Shown here one piece after another: positions 50,755 through 61,284 of a DNA stretch of 64,000 nucleotides. This DNA comes from Acinetobacter defluvii (GTDB lineage: Bacteria > Pseudomonadota > Gammaproteobacteria > Pseudomonadales > Moraxellaceae): the NCBI RefSeq assembly GCF_001704615.3, contig NZ_CP029397.2:2728001-2792000 (forward strand). Reading direction: 5' to 3'. The position numbers and the translations under genes were made by a program. The notes below the pieces were generated by a model. The model saw nothing but the letters and a program-made list of their open reading frames with translations. It ran no database searches and had not been told where the DNA came from. The stretch's first letter is position 1; each line of letters starts with the position of its first letter.

Positions 50755-51526
50755 ACATAGCCTGTTGTTTTAAATGTATTTTGGCTTGCTCCCATAGTTG
50801 ATCTAATTGTTCTAAGTTCATCTGTTCTAATCTTTTATCTTGTTGTAATACTTGATCTTCTATAAAAGCAAAACGCTTTTTAAATTTATGAATGGTACCC
50901 AGTAATGCCATTTCACTGGAGATTCCTAGTTTACGCCCGACATTGATCAAAGAAAATAAACAATCTCCAAATTCATCTCGTATTTCATCGGATTTATTAG
51001 CAGTAACTGCATCCTCAAATTCAGCCAACTCCTCTTTCACTTTGGCATAAGCGTCTGCCGCATTAGGAAAATCAAAACCAATTTTAGCTACATTTTTTTG
51101 AATATTTTCAGCTTGTACTAAAGCTGGAGCATGCTTCACCTCATCCAACCGAGACTGTGCTTTGCCTTGTTTTTCTTGTTGTTTAATGGCTTGCCAAAGC
51201 TCAGAAACACCTTCAGGTGTTAGATCATTAATCTTTTCTTTTTCAAAAACATGTGGATGCCGACGAATCAGTTTTTGACAAATCGCTTCTACCACATCAT
51301 TAAAATCAAAAGCACCTTGTTCACTATACATTTGTGACTGAAATACCACCTGCAACAGTAGATCACCTAACTCATCACGCACATCATCCACATTGCCTGA
51401 GCGCACTGCTGCCTCAACTTCGTAGGCTTCCTCTATGGCGTATTTAGTCAAAGACTCAGGAGTTTGTTCACGATCCCAAGGACATTCTTGACGTAACTGC
51501 TGCATGATATTGAGTAACTTTTCCAT
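50723..51526 (-). CDS. mazG: nucleoside triphosphate pyrophosphohydrolase MazG
   Basis: A 267-residue protein with two MazG domains. The first has the EEX2E(X)nEX2D metal site (IEEAYEVEAAV ... RDELGDLLLQ); the second a similar pair (KEELAEFEDAV ... RDEFGDCLFS). MazG hydrolyses NTPs and dNTPs, and in E. coli lowers ppGpp, which suits its place near relA. I chose ATG 51526 (MEKLLNIMQQL); a GTG at 51547 would add seven residues. Confidence 0.95.
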   Translation of the reverse strand: MEKLLNIMQQLRQECPWDREQTPESLTKYAIEEAYEVEAAVRSGNVDDVRDELGDLLLQVVFQSQMYSEQGAFDFNDVVEAICQKLIRRHPHVFEKEKINDLTPEGVSELWQAIKQQEKQGKAQSRLDEVKHAPALVQAENIQKNVAKIGFDFPNAADAYAKVKEELAEFEDAVTANKSDEIRDEFGDCLFSLINVGRKLGISSEMALLGTIHKFKKRFAFIEDQVLQQDKRLEQMNLEQLDQLWEQAKIHLKQQAMYEQQTLQTHT

Positions 51527-51640
51527 AAAATGTCCCATTTCTAACACAATAATTTCAATGACGATCTAGACTTGTCAGCGTTAAGTATTTTATGTTCAAC
51601 TGAGTTGAGATTGATACGTTTAAAACAAAAAGGATACCCT

Positions 51641-52414
51641 ATGCGCCAAAGTATTTTTATTAGTGGTGCAGCTCAAGGAATTGGTGCTGCGATTGCCCGA
51701 CTATTTTACCAACAGGGTTATAACGTGGGTATTTATGACATTAATGAAACTGCAGCACAGCATTTAGCAGCACAGTTAGGGGAAAATGCCAAAGCTGGTC
51801 GTCTGGACGTTGCGCAATATTCGGACTGGCAAACTGCGCTCAACGAGTTTGTTGTATGGGCAGGCGAACTTAATGTTTTAGTCAATAATGCAGGGATTTT
51901 ATACTCAGGTGCTTTTGAAAAAACCGAGATCATAGCCCATCATCGTACCATCGATATTAATGTCAAAGGGGTGCTCAATGGTTGTCATGTCGCTTTACCT
52001 TTTTTGAAAAAATCCTCTTTTGCACGCATCATTAATCTTTCTTCTGCTTCTGCAATCTACGGTCAAGCCGATCTTATCTCTTATTCTGCCAGCAAATTTG
52101 CAGTACGTGGCATTACGGAAGGTTTGGATATTGAATGGCAAAAATACGGCATTCGTGTTTTAGACGTTATGCCGTTATTTGTACAAACCGCAATGGTCAA
52201 AGATATGGATGCAGGCACGATTCAAAATATTGGTGTAGATCTAAAACCGCAAGATATTGCGGATGAAGTTTTTAACTTGGTAAACAGTAAGGGGACGATT
52301 TTCACCCAAACACATCATCCTATTGGCTTGAAAACCAAAATCATGTATCAGCTTTCAACGATCAGCCCACAAATCCTCAATCGTTTAAGCAATATGCTTT
52401 TAAGTCGGAAATAA
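51641..52414 (+). CDS. short-chain dehydrogenase/reductase
   Basis: A 257-residue classical SDR: cofactor motif SGAAQGIGAAIA, NNAG, a catalytic serine in NLSSASA, and the YX3K pair YSASK. It reduces or oxidises an unknown alcohol/carbonyl. The ATG at 51641 follows an AGGATA site; an earlier in-frame start at 51572 would add 23 residues before the strand. It is on the opposite strand between mazG and relA, which are neighbours in Pseudomonas, so it was probably inserted there. Confidence 0.9.
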   Translation: MRQSIFISGAAQGIGAAIARLFYQQGYNVGIYDINETAAQHLAAQLGENAKAGRLDVAQYSDWQTALNEFVVWAGELNVLVNNAGILYSGAFEKTEIIAHHRTIDINVKGVLNGCHVALPFLKKSSFARIINLSSASAIYGQADLISYSASKFAVRGITEGLDIEWQKYGIRVLDVMPLFVQTAMVKDMDAGTIQNIGVDLKPQDIADEVFNLVNSKGTIFTQTHHPIGLKTKIMYQLSTISPQILNRLSNMLLSRK

Positions 52415-52441
52415 AAAATTAACTACCCTCTCTGCCAATAA

Positions 52442-52470
52442 AAAACCTGCATTTTGCAGGTTTTTTTTAT
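52442..52470. terminator. bidirectional terminator between the SDR gene and relA
   Basis: AAAACCTGCA and TGCAGGTTTT form a perfect stem with a TTT-type loop and T-runs on both strands, serving the convergent SDR and relA genes. Confidence 0.9.
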
Positions 52471-52477
52471 CTTCAAT

Positions 52478-54784
52478 CTAATTGCCTTGAACCAAACGTC
52501 TTGCGCTGATAATACCAGGCTGCTGCTCTAAACGTGCCAACAATCGAGACAGCTGTGCCAATCCTTTTACCTCAATCAAAAGCTTCATATTGGCAATACC
52601 ATCTGCTTCTGAAATCGTATTGACCTGACGAATATTGATTTGATCAGAAAAAATCACCTGAGTTAAATCTTTCAACAAACCACGACGATCATAAGCTTCT
52701 ACTACGATTTGTACACTTTGACCCCGTGTCGGTTGCATTTCCCAATCTGCTTCTACTGCACGATCAGGTTCTAAACCGATCATTCGCATATAATCAGGAC
52801 ATGCAACTTTATGAATACTGACCCCACGATTTAAGGTGATATAACCTGCAATCGACTCACCATGTACAGGTTGACAACATTGTGCAATATGTAGCTCGAC
52901 ATTATCCAAACCATCAATCAAAATACCATGTGCAGACAAAGTATGACTGGCACGTGGATTTAACGTCGGTTTTAACACCAGTTCAGGTTCGTCCTGATCT
53001 AAATGCATATGACGATTAACTTGGTTAATCATGGCATGCAGGCTAATCTCCCCACTCACCAATGCCACCAAAATATCATCCCCTGTTTTGACATTAAAAT
53101 GATTACAATAATCATTTAAATCAATACTTTTCGGATGAATCGCCAAGCGAGAAAGTTCTTTATTTAAAATTTCTCGACCAACTTCCAAGTTCTTACTGCG
53201 ATCTTGCTGTCTAAACCAGTGACGTAACTTGTCACGCGCACGGGCAGTCTTGATATAACCTAAAGAGTTTACCAACCAATCACGATTTGGTTCACGGTCT
53301 TTCTTGGTTAAAATCTCAACCTGCTCACCTGTTTTTAAAGTATAGGTAAGTGGTACATAACGTTGGTTAACACGTGCTGCATAGCATTTATTTCCCACTT
53401 CGGTATGCACATGATAAGCAAAATCTAAAACTGTTGAACCGCGAGGTAATTCTTTAATATCCCCATCACGACTAAACACATAGATTTTTTCAAAGCCTTC
53501 AAAATCTTGAATATGTTCAAAATCTTCTGTTTCATCTTCATTTGGATGCACATTGGCATCATTTCGCTCCTGATAATGCTCAAGAACTGAACGCAAGGAA
53601 TGTAAACGGTGATTAAATGAATAATCGGTGTTTTTAGAGCCTTCTTTATAGTTAAAGTGCGAACATACACCAAGCTCTGCTTCTTCATGCATCTCTATGG
53701 TACGAATTTGTATTTCAAGAGACTTATTTTCAGCGATCACAGCGGTATGTAATGAGCGATAACCATTGGCTTTAGGGTTGGTAATATAGTCATCAAACTG
53801 ATGCGGAATATGTCGCCAAATTTGATGAACGATACCTAAAGCGTGATAACACTCAGGAACACTATTGACCAACACACGCACTGCACGAATATCATAAAGT
53901 TGATCAAAGCTCAGGTTTTTACTCTTCATCTTGCGATAAATCGAGTAAATATGCTTCACTCGTCCTGAAATTTCTGCATAAATATCATGTGCAGCCAATT
54001 CATCTTTGAGCTTTTCAACGACAAACTGGATATATTGCTCACGTTCCAAACGTTTTTCATTGAGCAAAGAGGCAATTTCTTTATAACGTTCAGGCGCTAA
54101 ATAACGGAAAGCGAGATCCTCAAGCTCCCATTTTAACTGTGCAATGCCTAAACGATGCGCTAAAGGTGAATAAATCGTTAAAATTTCACGTGCAACACGC
54201 TCTTGACGTTCTTTGGGTGATTTTGCCAATTCACGCAAAGCATACGTACGCTCTGCCAATTTAATCAACACAACACGTACATCTTCAGTCACAGAAATCA
54301 GCATTTTATAAATGCCTGACAAATGCTCACGTTGATTATTATTAAAATGATCTTCTAAACGCTTATTTTTCTCAATCAGTTCAGACAGCTTCCCCATTGC
54401 CAAAGTACCTTTGACAAGATTATACACCTGCTCTCCAAAATGTGTTTTGATCTCTTCAAGCGTGATGATTCCCTCACGCACACTTCGATATAAAACCGCA
54501 GCAGAAAGCGTGTCTTCATCGACATGCAAATGTGCCAAAATATCTGCCATGCCAATACCCGTTGCAAAGGTATTGACTCGGCTATCTGCCATGCTTGCTA
54601 ATTCTTTTTGTAAAACCAACTGAGCAACTTCTTCAAGCTGATTAAGCGCCGCACCGTCTAAAATTCCACGCACACGATCTAACCAAGTGGCTAAAGCCTG
54701 CTGCGCTTCTACGGCATGTTCTACAGTCGCTTCCTCTGACAACTCATTTAGCTGTTCTGGAAGCTGTTCACGTACTGTGACCAT
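52478..54784 (-). CDS. relA: (p)ppGpp synthetase RelA
   Basis: A 768-residue long RSH protein. The N-terminal hydrolase region lacks the HD pair (it reads AAVLYRSVREG where SpoT has HDxxED), so only the synthetase should be active. The synthetase follows (YDIRAVRVLV, NGYRSLHTAV), then TGS, helical and zinc-finger/ACT regions (CCQPVHG, TISEADGIANM). RelA makes (p)ppGpp on stalled ribosomes. It is transcribed towards mazG, with the SDR gene between. Confidence 0.97.
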   Translation of the reverse strand: MVTVREQLPEQLNELSEEATVEHAVEAQQALATWLDRVRGILDGAALNQLEEVAQLVLQKELASMADSRVNTFATGIGMADILAHLHVDEDTLSAAVLYRSVREGIITLEEIKTHFGEQVYNLVKGTLAMGKLSELIEKNKRLEDHFNNNQREHLSGIYKMLISVTEDVRVVLIKLAERTYALRELAKSPKERQERVAREILTIYSPLAHRLGIAQLKWELEDLAFRYLAPERYKEIASLLNEKRLEREQYIQFVVEKLKDELAAHDIYAEISGRVKHIYSIYRKMKSKNLSFDQLYDIRAVRVLVNSVPECYHALGIVHQIWRHIPHQFDDYITNPKANGYRSLHTAVIAENKSLEIQIRTIEMHEEAELGVCSHFNYKEGSKNTDYSFNHRLHSLRSVLEHYQERNDANVHPNEDETEDFEHIQDFEGFEKIYVFSRDGDIKELPRGSTVLDFAYHVHTEVGNKCYAARVNQRYVPLTYTLKTGEQVEILTKKDREPNRDWLVNSLGYIKTARARDKLRHWFRQQDRSKNLEVGREILNKELSRLAIHPKSIDLNDYCNHFNVKTGDDILVALVSGEISLHAMINQVNRHMHLDQDEPELVLKPTLNPRASHTLSAHGILIDGLDNVELHIAQCCQPVHGESIAGYITLNRGVSIHKVACPDYMRMIGLEPDRAVEADWEMQPTRGQSVQIVVEAYDRRGLLKDLTQVIFSDQINIRQVNTISEADGIANMKLLIEVKGLAQLSRLLARLEQQPGIISARRLVQGN

Positions 54785-54811
54785 ACCCTTCTCCCGTAAA
54801 TATACAGTTCA

Positions 54812-56206
54812 TTATAAATCGTTTATCTCTACATTCTTTTCAAATAAAGCAATGGATTCGACATGACCTGTATGTGTGAACATATCCATCACCCCTGCTT
54901 TTTTCAATTGATAGCCGTGTTGCACTAAAATTCCAGCATCTCTTGCCAAAGTAGCAGGATTACAAGACACATAAACGATTTTTTTTGCACCAAAATTAGG
55001 CACATAATGCATAACTTGTTCCGCCCCAGTTCGAGGTGGGTCTATCAATAATGCATCAAATCCTTGATTTGCCCAAGAATATTGAGAAAAATCTTTTGTT
55101 AAATCTTGTGCGTAGAAAGTAACATTAGTTATGCAATTTTTCAGTGCGTTTTCTGTACCTCGCCGAACCATTTCTTTACTGCCTTCTACTGCGATAACGC
55201 TTCCAGTGATGCCGACTTTTTTAGCAAGTGGTAAAGAAAAATTCCCTAAACCACAAAATAAGTCTAAGACTCGGTCACCTTCTTTTAAATCTAGCAATTC
55301 ACATGCCAAACTGACCATCTGTGGATTTACACTCGGATTAACCTGCGTAAAATCCGTAGGATTAAAGGTAAACTCAACATCAAAGTCAGAAAGTCGATAA
55401 TGCAAATGCATACTCGCCTTAGGATCATCAACACGATGTAAACTGTCACTGCCTGCAGGCTGAAAATACAATTGCCATTGTTTCTGTAACGCAAATTGTT
55501 GAAATCGGTTGACATCTTGTGCTGACAAATTTGCTGTATGACGAATTAATAACGCAACTTCTGTATCGCCTTTGGCTAATTCTATATGACCAATATCTGC
55601 TTTGCCTGTTAGACTTTCGAGTAACTGACGCAGTTCAGGTAAGGCTTGATCCAATTCTTGATCTAAAATTTTACACGTTTGAATATCTACGAGATGATTG
55701 GTTTGTGCCTCACGAAAACCCATCAACAATTGTTTACTTTTAGGAAAATAACGCACGCCAATACGGGCTTTATGACGATAATCTTGTTTTAAAGAGCGAA
55801 TGGGGGTTAACCATTGTTGCGGTTCTAAACCTGCAAAATGACTAAAATGTGACTTTAAAACGTCTTGTTTAAAACCAATTTGCGCATCTGGATGTAGATG
55901 CTGCAAGTTACAACCGCCACACACCCCAAAATGTGGACAAATCGGTTGAATACGTTGCGGATGCGGTTCACTTAGAAGCTGAAGACTATCAGCTTCTTCG
56001 AGTTTAGCGACTTGGCGGGTAATTTGTGCTTTAACAGTTTCACCGGGTAAAGCAAAGCGAATAAAAACACTTTTACCTTGCTTTTCTGTAGGATGATTTG
56101 AATCATGACTATAGCGTGCTATACCTCGCCCTTCATGTGAAAGTCTCTCAACCTTAAAAGCATATTGTGGAAGTTGAGATGGACGAGGTTTAGCGCGATG
56201 TTTCAA
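54812..56206 (-). CDS. rlmD: 23S rRNA (uracil-1939-C5)-methyltransferase RlmD
   Basis: A 464-residue enzyme with an N-terminal TRAM domain, [4Fe-4S] ligands Cys90, Cys96, Cys99 ([10 protein letters not shown]) and about Cys178, a SAM motif [15 protein letters not shown], and the catalytic cysteine in [12 protein letters not shown]. It methylates U1939 of 23S rRNA. The start is TTG at 56206 with a TAGGT site. It lies 27 bases before relA in the conserved cysM-rlmD-relA order. Confidence 0.95.
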   Translation of the reverse strand: MKHRAKPRPSQLPQYAFKVERLSHEGRGIARYSHDSNHPTEKQGKSVFIRFALPGETVKAQITRQVAKLEEADSLQLLSEPHPQRIQPICPHFGVCGGCNLQHLHPDAQIGFKQDVLKSHFSHFAGLEPQQWLTPIRSLKQDYRHKARIGVRYFPKSKQLLMGFREAQTNHLVDIQTCKILDQELDQALPELRQLLESLTGKADIGHIELAKGDTEVALLIRHTANLSAQDVNRFQQFALQKQWQLYFQPAGSDSLHRVDDPKASMHLHYRLSDFDVEFTFNPTDFTQVNPSVNPQMVSLACELLDLKEGDRVLDLFCGLGNFSLPLAKKVGITGSVIAVEGSKEMVRRGTENALKNCITNVTFYAQDLTKDFSQYSWANQGFDALLIDPPRTGAEQVMHYVPNFGAKKIVYVSCNPATLARDAGILVQHGYQLKKAGVMDMFTHTGHVESIALFEKNVEINDL

Positions 56207-56215
56207 AGGAATAAC

Positions 56216-57037
56216 CTAATTTGCAGTGGAGGGAAAATCTTTGGCACTGAATGCAGTTTTTTGTGACGTTTCACGCCAAATCTGCAAAAACTCAGCTTGT
56301 TGGGGTTGACCTTGTAAATAATGAATACTGGCTTGAATCCAAAGTTGATGATCTGATAAAGAAATCTGACCTTTAAGTAAACTCCAACGTAAAAAAATCA
56401 GCCATGTATTTAACACATCACCTTCGCAATAGCTGGTCAACTTCAACCACTGCTCGGTTTTGACATACTCAGGAACAAAATATCCTTTGATGCCACGTTT
56501 ACCCGGAAAACCAAGTAAATGCGCAATATCGTCTAATTTCTGGAAATGCCGACCATTAAACATCGCCATCACATCCATCAGATCAACATGTCGATGGTGA
56601 TAACGATTTTGATAGTTATTATACCGTTTTTGTGTGTCAATCTCACCTTGATCGAACAAACTTGGTGCAGATAAACCATGATACATAGCACGGAACAAAA
56701 TCACAGGCAAATCAAACTGTGAACCATTCCAACTCACTAAGGTTGGATGACGTTTATCAAAGATCGAAAGGAATTTAGTTAAAATTTCTGCTTCAGAAAA
56801 ATGCTCTCGGCTAAATGAAAACAACTTCATCGCACCACTTTCATCAATCCATAAGCCTGAGATACAGACAATTTCGTGCAGGGGTAAACGTTGAAAATCC
56901 GTGCCTGCTTCTTGACGTCGGATTTTCATTAACGCTTGTTCTAAATCATCTTCAGGTAAATCTAACCCGTACAAATGTGCACCCGATTGGTGATCAGTCA
57001 ATGTTTCAATATCAAAAACAAGTACGGGAAAACGCAT
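56216..57037 (-). CDS. predicted DEDD-type 3'-5' exonuclease
   Basis: A 273-residue protein of the predicted polymerase-B-like exonuclease family (DNA_pol_B_exo2). The metal-binding acids show as FDIETL (Asp9, Glu11), the second motif as SWNGSQFDLPVI, and the third in CEGDVLNTWLIF. No polymerase domain is attached. It probably degrades single-stranded DNA or RNA; the substrate is unknown. It stops 9 bases before rlmD starts. Confidence 0.88.
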   Translation of the reverse strand: MRFPVLVFDIETLTDHQSGAHLYGLDLPEDDLEQALMKIRRQEAGTDFQRLPLHEIVCISGLWIDESGAMKLFSFSREHFSEAEILTKFLSIFDKRHPTLVSWNGSQFDLPVILFRAMYHGLSAPSLFDQGEIDTQKRYNNYQNRYHHRHVDLMDVMAMFNGRHFQKLDDIAHLLGFPGKRGIKGYFVPEYVKTEQWLKLTSYCEGDVLNTWLIFLRWSLLKGQISLSDHQLWIQASIHYLQGQPQQAEFLQIWRETSQKTAFSAKDFPSTAN

Positions 57038-57141
57038 AACTAAGATTTCTCTAAAAGACTTTGACTATTTTACACATTAACCTGCTTCTTTTCAGTGAAG
57101 CAATGCCCTATATAAAATAATTGCAAGGGCTTATAAAAAGT

Positions 57142-58056
57142 TTAATCCTCTACTGAAAATAAGCCTGTCGACAAATAACGATCACCACGATCACATACGA
57201 TACAGACGATCACGGCTTCAGGATTTTCTTCAGCGATTTTAATCGAAGCCCACACCGCACCACCCGATGAGGTTCCTGCACTGATGCCTTCTTGACGTGC
57301 CAACGTACGTGCAGTTTTTTCAGCTTCGATTTGTGGAATATCCATGATGCGATCAACACGTGATGGATCAAAGATCGTTGGTAAATACTCTTGTGGCCAA
57401 CGACGAATCCCTGCGATATTTGAACCTTCAGAGGGCTGTAAACCAATGATTTGAATTTCTGGATTTTGTTCTTTTAAATATTTTGAAATCCCCATAATTG
57501 TGCCAGTCGTTCCCATAGCACTCACAAAATGGGTAATTTTACCGCCCGTTTGCTGCCAAATTTCTGGACCAGTGGTCAGATAATGTGCTTCAACATTATC
57601 AGGATTACCAAACTGATTTAAAACTAAACCTTGTCCTTCTTGTTGCATTTGTAAAGCCATATCACGCGCTTCTTCCATGCTTGCAGCTTCGATCAACTCT
57701 GCACCATACGCACGCATCGCATCTTTACGTTCTTGGCTCGATGCAGCAGGCATAATCAAACGCATATTGTAACCACGCATAGCAGCCACCATCGCCAAGG
57801 CAATGCCTGTATTTCCACTGGTCGCTTCAATCAAGGTATCACCTGGCTGAATTTGACCACGTTTTTCAGCTTGCATAATCATGTTATATGCAGGACGATC
57901 TTTAACAGAACCTGCTGGATTATTGCCCTCAAGTTTTGCCAGTACGGTTGCTTGAGTATGATTTGCCAATCGCTGCAAACGCACCAAAGGCGTTTTTCCG
58001 ACATAATGGTCAAGCAAAAAATCATCAGTGAAAAAATCAGGTTGTGTGTTACGCAT
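57142..58056 (-). CDS. cysM: cysteine synthase B
   Basis: A 304-residue PLP enzyme making cysteine from O-acetylserine and sulfide or thiosulfate. The PLP lysine is Lys52 (NPAGSVKDRPAY), with TSGNTGIALA and a C-terminal GTSSGG phosphate loop. ATG 58056 is preceded by AGGTG at 7 bases; a GTG at 58065 is less likely. The CysM (not CysK) call rests on the SVKDRPA block and on the rlmD-relA-gacS neighbourhood. Confidence 0.93.
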   Translation of the reverse strand: MRNTQPDFFTDDFLLDHYVGKTPLVRLQRLANHTQATVLAKLEGNNPAGSVKDRPAYNMIMQAEKRGQIQPGDTLIEATSGNTGIALAMVAAMRGYNMRLIMPAASSQERKDAMRAYGAELIEAASMEEARDMALQMQQEGQGLVLNQFGNPDNVEAHYLTTGPEIWQQTGGKITHFVSAMGTTGTIMGISKYLKEQNPEIQIIGLQPSEGSNIAGIRRWPQEYLPTIFDPSRVDRIMDIPQIEAEKTARTLARQEGISAGTSSGGAVWASIKIAEENPEAVIVCIVCDRGDRYLSTGLFSVED

Positions 58057-58372
58057 GTGTTGCACCTATATTGAGGTGGACATATTGTATGAAAAAATAA
58101 AACACCCTGCACAGCTTTCTATTTGTTTTTGAATGAAAATGCGCAAACTGAATTCATAAATTCCGTTTGCATATTTGTTTTTTCATTTATTTGCTAAATA
58201 AAATGAAATACATAGAAAATACAAATCATGCTTAGAATTAGAAATGATAAGTTTATCTCTAAAACAGCTTAGTTGATTTCCACAGGCATTTGTTTAATCC
58301 TTTCAGGCAAAATATCCAGTCCTGATTAAAGCATGCTAATATTCCTGCTACGGGGAAGGTCTGGCTTGATGC
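58057..58372. other. divergent cysM / gacS control region
   Basis: 316 AT-rich bases without a gene. A small inverted repeat, TTTATTT-GCT-AAATAAA, is at 58186-58202. A GGGGAAGG element lies about 12 bases before the gacS ATG, a little far for a ribosome site. Confidence 0.5.
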
Positions 58373-61177
58373 ATGTCAAATTTTAATAAAAAGCTGTTTA
58401 AACGTCTAAAACTCAATCACGCTTATGGACAGTTAATTGCGTTGATTTTTGTACCCATCACAATTTTAGCTTGTGCAGGGGCGCTGTTGGTGATGAAAGA
58501 AACCTCTTCGGCAGCCAAGTCCAATCAACGTTATGCCGCAATTGCGATCTTAAGCCGCTACCAAACCACGGCTGAACAACTGCTCAAGTTGGTACAATCA
58601 GACCCACAACAAAAACAACATGCTGAAACTATTTTGCAGCATATTTTTAATGAAAAATATTTGATTCGTGCCGCAATAATTTCATCAAATAATGAAATCT
58701 TATTAAATATTGGCTATCAAAGTAAAAAAGCCTGGCCTACTGCACCGAAACAAGGAACTTTTGTAGGACCTTTATCAGCACAATACAATAATATTTATGC
58801 CATTCACCTACAAAACACCCAATCAAAAATGCCGATTTGGTTCATGATTGAACTGGATAATCAACCTTTAGAAATCGCACATTATCGCGTCATGATCGTG
58901 CTGATTACCACAGGATTATTTACGCTACTTTTATTGTTATTGTGTCTAAATTTCTATTCTCGTCGTTGGATTGCGCCCATGTACGAGATTCGCATGCAAT
59001 TACAACGTTTAAATGCCGATACACTTGATCAACACATGGTCATTAACAGCACAGGCGAGTTACGTTTACTGCAACGTGACATTGCCAATGTAGTCAAACG
59101 TCTGCATTTTAGTTTTTTAGAACTCAAAGAACATACTGAGCAAACTGAGGATGATTTAAGACGGACATTGGATACCTTAGAAGTGCAAAATATCACCTAC
59201 AAACAAGCCCGTGACCAAGCGATTTCATCGAACCAAGCAAAATCGGTATTTTTAGCCAATATCAGTCATGAACTACGCACCCCTTTGAACAGTATTGATG
59301 GTTTTATTCATTTATTGCTTAGACAAGATAATCTCAGCAATGACCAAAGCTTATATTTACAAACCATTCGTAAATCTTCAGCGCATTTACTGGCTTTAAT
59401 TAACGATGTTTTAGACTTTTCTAAAATTGATGCAGGTAAATTAGAACTTGAAACGGCACCTTTTGATTTAGAAGAAGCCATTTTTGATGTGATGGATATG
59501 CTGTCACCTTTGGCTGCACAAAAGCAGATTGAAATGGCATTTTACTACGCAGATAACGTGCCGAAATATGTCGTGGGTGACGTATTACGCTTTAAACAAA
59601 TTCTGACCAATCTTATTTCCAATGCGATTAAGTTTACGCCTGATGGCGAAATTATCGTTCGTGTCCGTATGGAACATGATGATATTGGGCAATGTTTATT
59701 GCACTTTAGTGTACAAGACAGTGGCATCGGTTTAAGTGGTACAGATCGCAAAAAATTATTTGAATCATTCTCTCAAGGGGATGCTTCGGTTACACGTCAG
59801 TTCGGGGGTACTGGTTTAGGACTGGCTATTTCCAAACAGCTTGTCAACTTGATGCAAGGTCAAATCGGCTTTGAAGACAATCAGGAACGTGCCCCGACAG
59901 AAAAAGGTTCCACCTTCTGGTTCACTGCAACGTTCTCTGTGGATGAAGATGAAGAAATCGTCCATCCAGTCTTTAGTGATATGCATGTAGTGTCTTATTT
60001 GGCACATCCTGCAACAGCCAATGTACTTCGTCATTATCTTGAAGACTATCAAGTCAGCCACACCGAAACACAGTCGATTTTAGATTTATTCAGTCGACTC
60101 AACAGCCTCAATCAGTTGCCTGAAAATACGTGGTTAATTGTAGATCATAGTGGTGATACGGAAGCATTACTCAAAGAAATACGAGGACGTTATCAAGGTA
60201 ATTTAGCGGTGTACGGTTATCAAATGTCATTAGAGCCAAATATGCTCAATGAATATCGTGCTCGTCCGCTATATCAGCCTTTAAGCCGTACTGGCGTGAT
60301 TCAATTATTGAGCAATCAGCCAATTTTTGAACCTGAGCAACATCAGGACTTTAAAGCACGCAATCTGCATGTCTTGGCAGTCGATGACCATTTACCGAAC
60401 TTGATCGTACTCGAAGCTTTACTCGGTGAACTAAACGTTAAAACTACCAAAGCCCAAAGCGGTCAAGAAGCCTTAACCATTATTCAGCAACGTATTGAAC
60501 AAGGTTTAAAACCCCATGATTTAGTGTTTATGGACATTCAAATGCCCGTGATGTCAGGGATTGATACTACACGTGCAATTCGTTCTTTAGAGTCAACTCT
60601 AGATGGCATGCGTATGCCGATCATTGCGCTGACTGCACATGCACTGGCAGATGAAAAACAGAAATTACTCAAGGTTGGGATGGATGACTATGTCACTAAA
60701 CCGATTCAAATTGATCAATTAATTCAAATCCTAACACAGTGGACATCTGATAATTTTGTTCAACTACAACACTCTACTGAAAATACAGTCTTTGTTGATG
60801 CACTTGATCCTGAAATTTTAGACTGGAAACAAAGTTTAGCTTTGGCAGCCAATAAAGAAGACTTGGCACAAGATTTATTAAAAATGTTGGTGGATAGTTT
60901 TGCCGATGAGCTAGAAGAAATTTCACAATTAATTGAACTCGAAGATTTCCCACAACTTGAACATGTTTTACACCGCTTATATGGTGCAACACGTTATGTC
61001 GGCACACCAAAATTACAACAAGCAACAGGCGAGTTTGAACAGTTTGTTTCAACTTTAAGAAAAGAACGTCGCAAAGCAGATGAAGCATTTATCCAAGAAG
61101 TTTTGCAACGTTTAGACCATTTGCAATTGGTCATTCATGAAGTAGAGTCCGCAGCGCAGCAAATCTTAAATCACTAA
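58373..61177 (+). CDS. gacS: hybrid sensor histidine kinase GacS/BarA
   Basis: A 934-residue tripartite kinase. Two transmembrane helices (about 21-41 and 173-194) flank a periplasmic sensor; HAMP follows. His299 in NISHELRTPLNS is the phosphorylated histidine; the ATPase has FTPDGEI, DSGIGL and GGTGLGLAIS. A degenerate region (about 520-650) precedes a receiver with Asp721 (VFMDIQMPVMSG) and a C-terminal HPt with His867 (LHRLYGATRYVG). With GacA it controls sRNA-driven lifestyle switches. It lies beside cysM, as in Pseudomonas. Confidence 0.95.
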   Translation: MSNFNKKLFKRLKLNHAYGQLIALIFVPITILACAGALLVMKETSSAAKSNQRYAAIAILSRYQTTAEQLLKLVQSDPQQKQHAETILQHIFNEKYLIRAAIISSNNEILLNIGYQSKKAWPTAPKQGTFVGPLSAQYNNIYAIHLQNTQSKMPIWFMIELDNQPLEIAHYRVMIVLITTGLFTLLLLLLCLNFYSRRWIAPMYEIRMQLQRLNADTLDQHMVINSTGELRLLQRDIANVVKRLHFSFLELKEHTEQTEDDLRRTLDTLEVQNITYKQARDQAISSNQAKSVFLANISHELRTPLNSIDGFIHLLLRQDNLSNDQSLYLQTIRKSSAHLLALINDVLDFSKIDAGKLELETAPFDLEEAIFDVMDMLSPLAAQKQIEMAFYYADNVPKYVVGDVLRFKQILTNLISNAIKFTPDGEIIVRVRMEHDDIGQCLLHFSVQDSGIGLSGTDRKKLFESFSQGDASVTRQFGGTGLGLAISKQLVNLMQGQIGFEDNQERAPTEKGSTFWFTATFSVDEDEEIVHPVFSDMHVVSYLAHPATANVLRHYLEDYQVSHTETQSILDLFSRLNSLNQLPENTWLIVDHSGDTEALLKEIRGRYQGNLAVYGYQMSLEPNMLNEYRARPLYQPLSRTGVIQLLSNQPIFEPEQHQDFKARNLHVLAVDDHLPNLIVLEALLGELNVKTTKAQSGQEALTIIQQRIEQGLKPHDLVFMDIQMPVMSGIDTTRAIRSLESTLDGMRMPIIALTAHALADEKQKLLKVGMDDYVTKPIQIDQLIQILTQWTSDNFVQLQHSTENTVFVDALDPEILDWKQSLALAANKEDLAQDLLKMLVDSFADELEEISQLIELEDFPQLEHVLHRLYGATRYVGTPKLQQATGEFEQFVSTLRKERRKADEAFIQEVLQRLDHLQLVIHEVESAAQQILNH

Positions 61178-61284
61178 TATTCAATAGCCCTGAGTCGATA
61201 TCATAATTTTCTGTGACTGTACTGTCACGCGCGCATGACATGCACATGCTATGCTGAACAGCAAATCAAATAAGAGTAACAACC

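Noticed and set aside
52478..54784. spoT rather than relA
   Set aside because: The HD hydrolase motif is lost, which marks RelA.
57077..57140. Possible terminator between the exonuclease and cysM genes (GCCCT/AGGGC)
   Set aside because: The stem has only five solid base pairs and a large loop; too weak to call.
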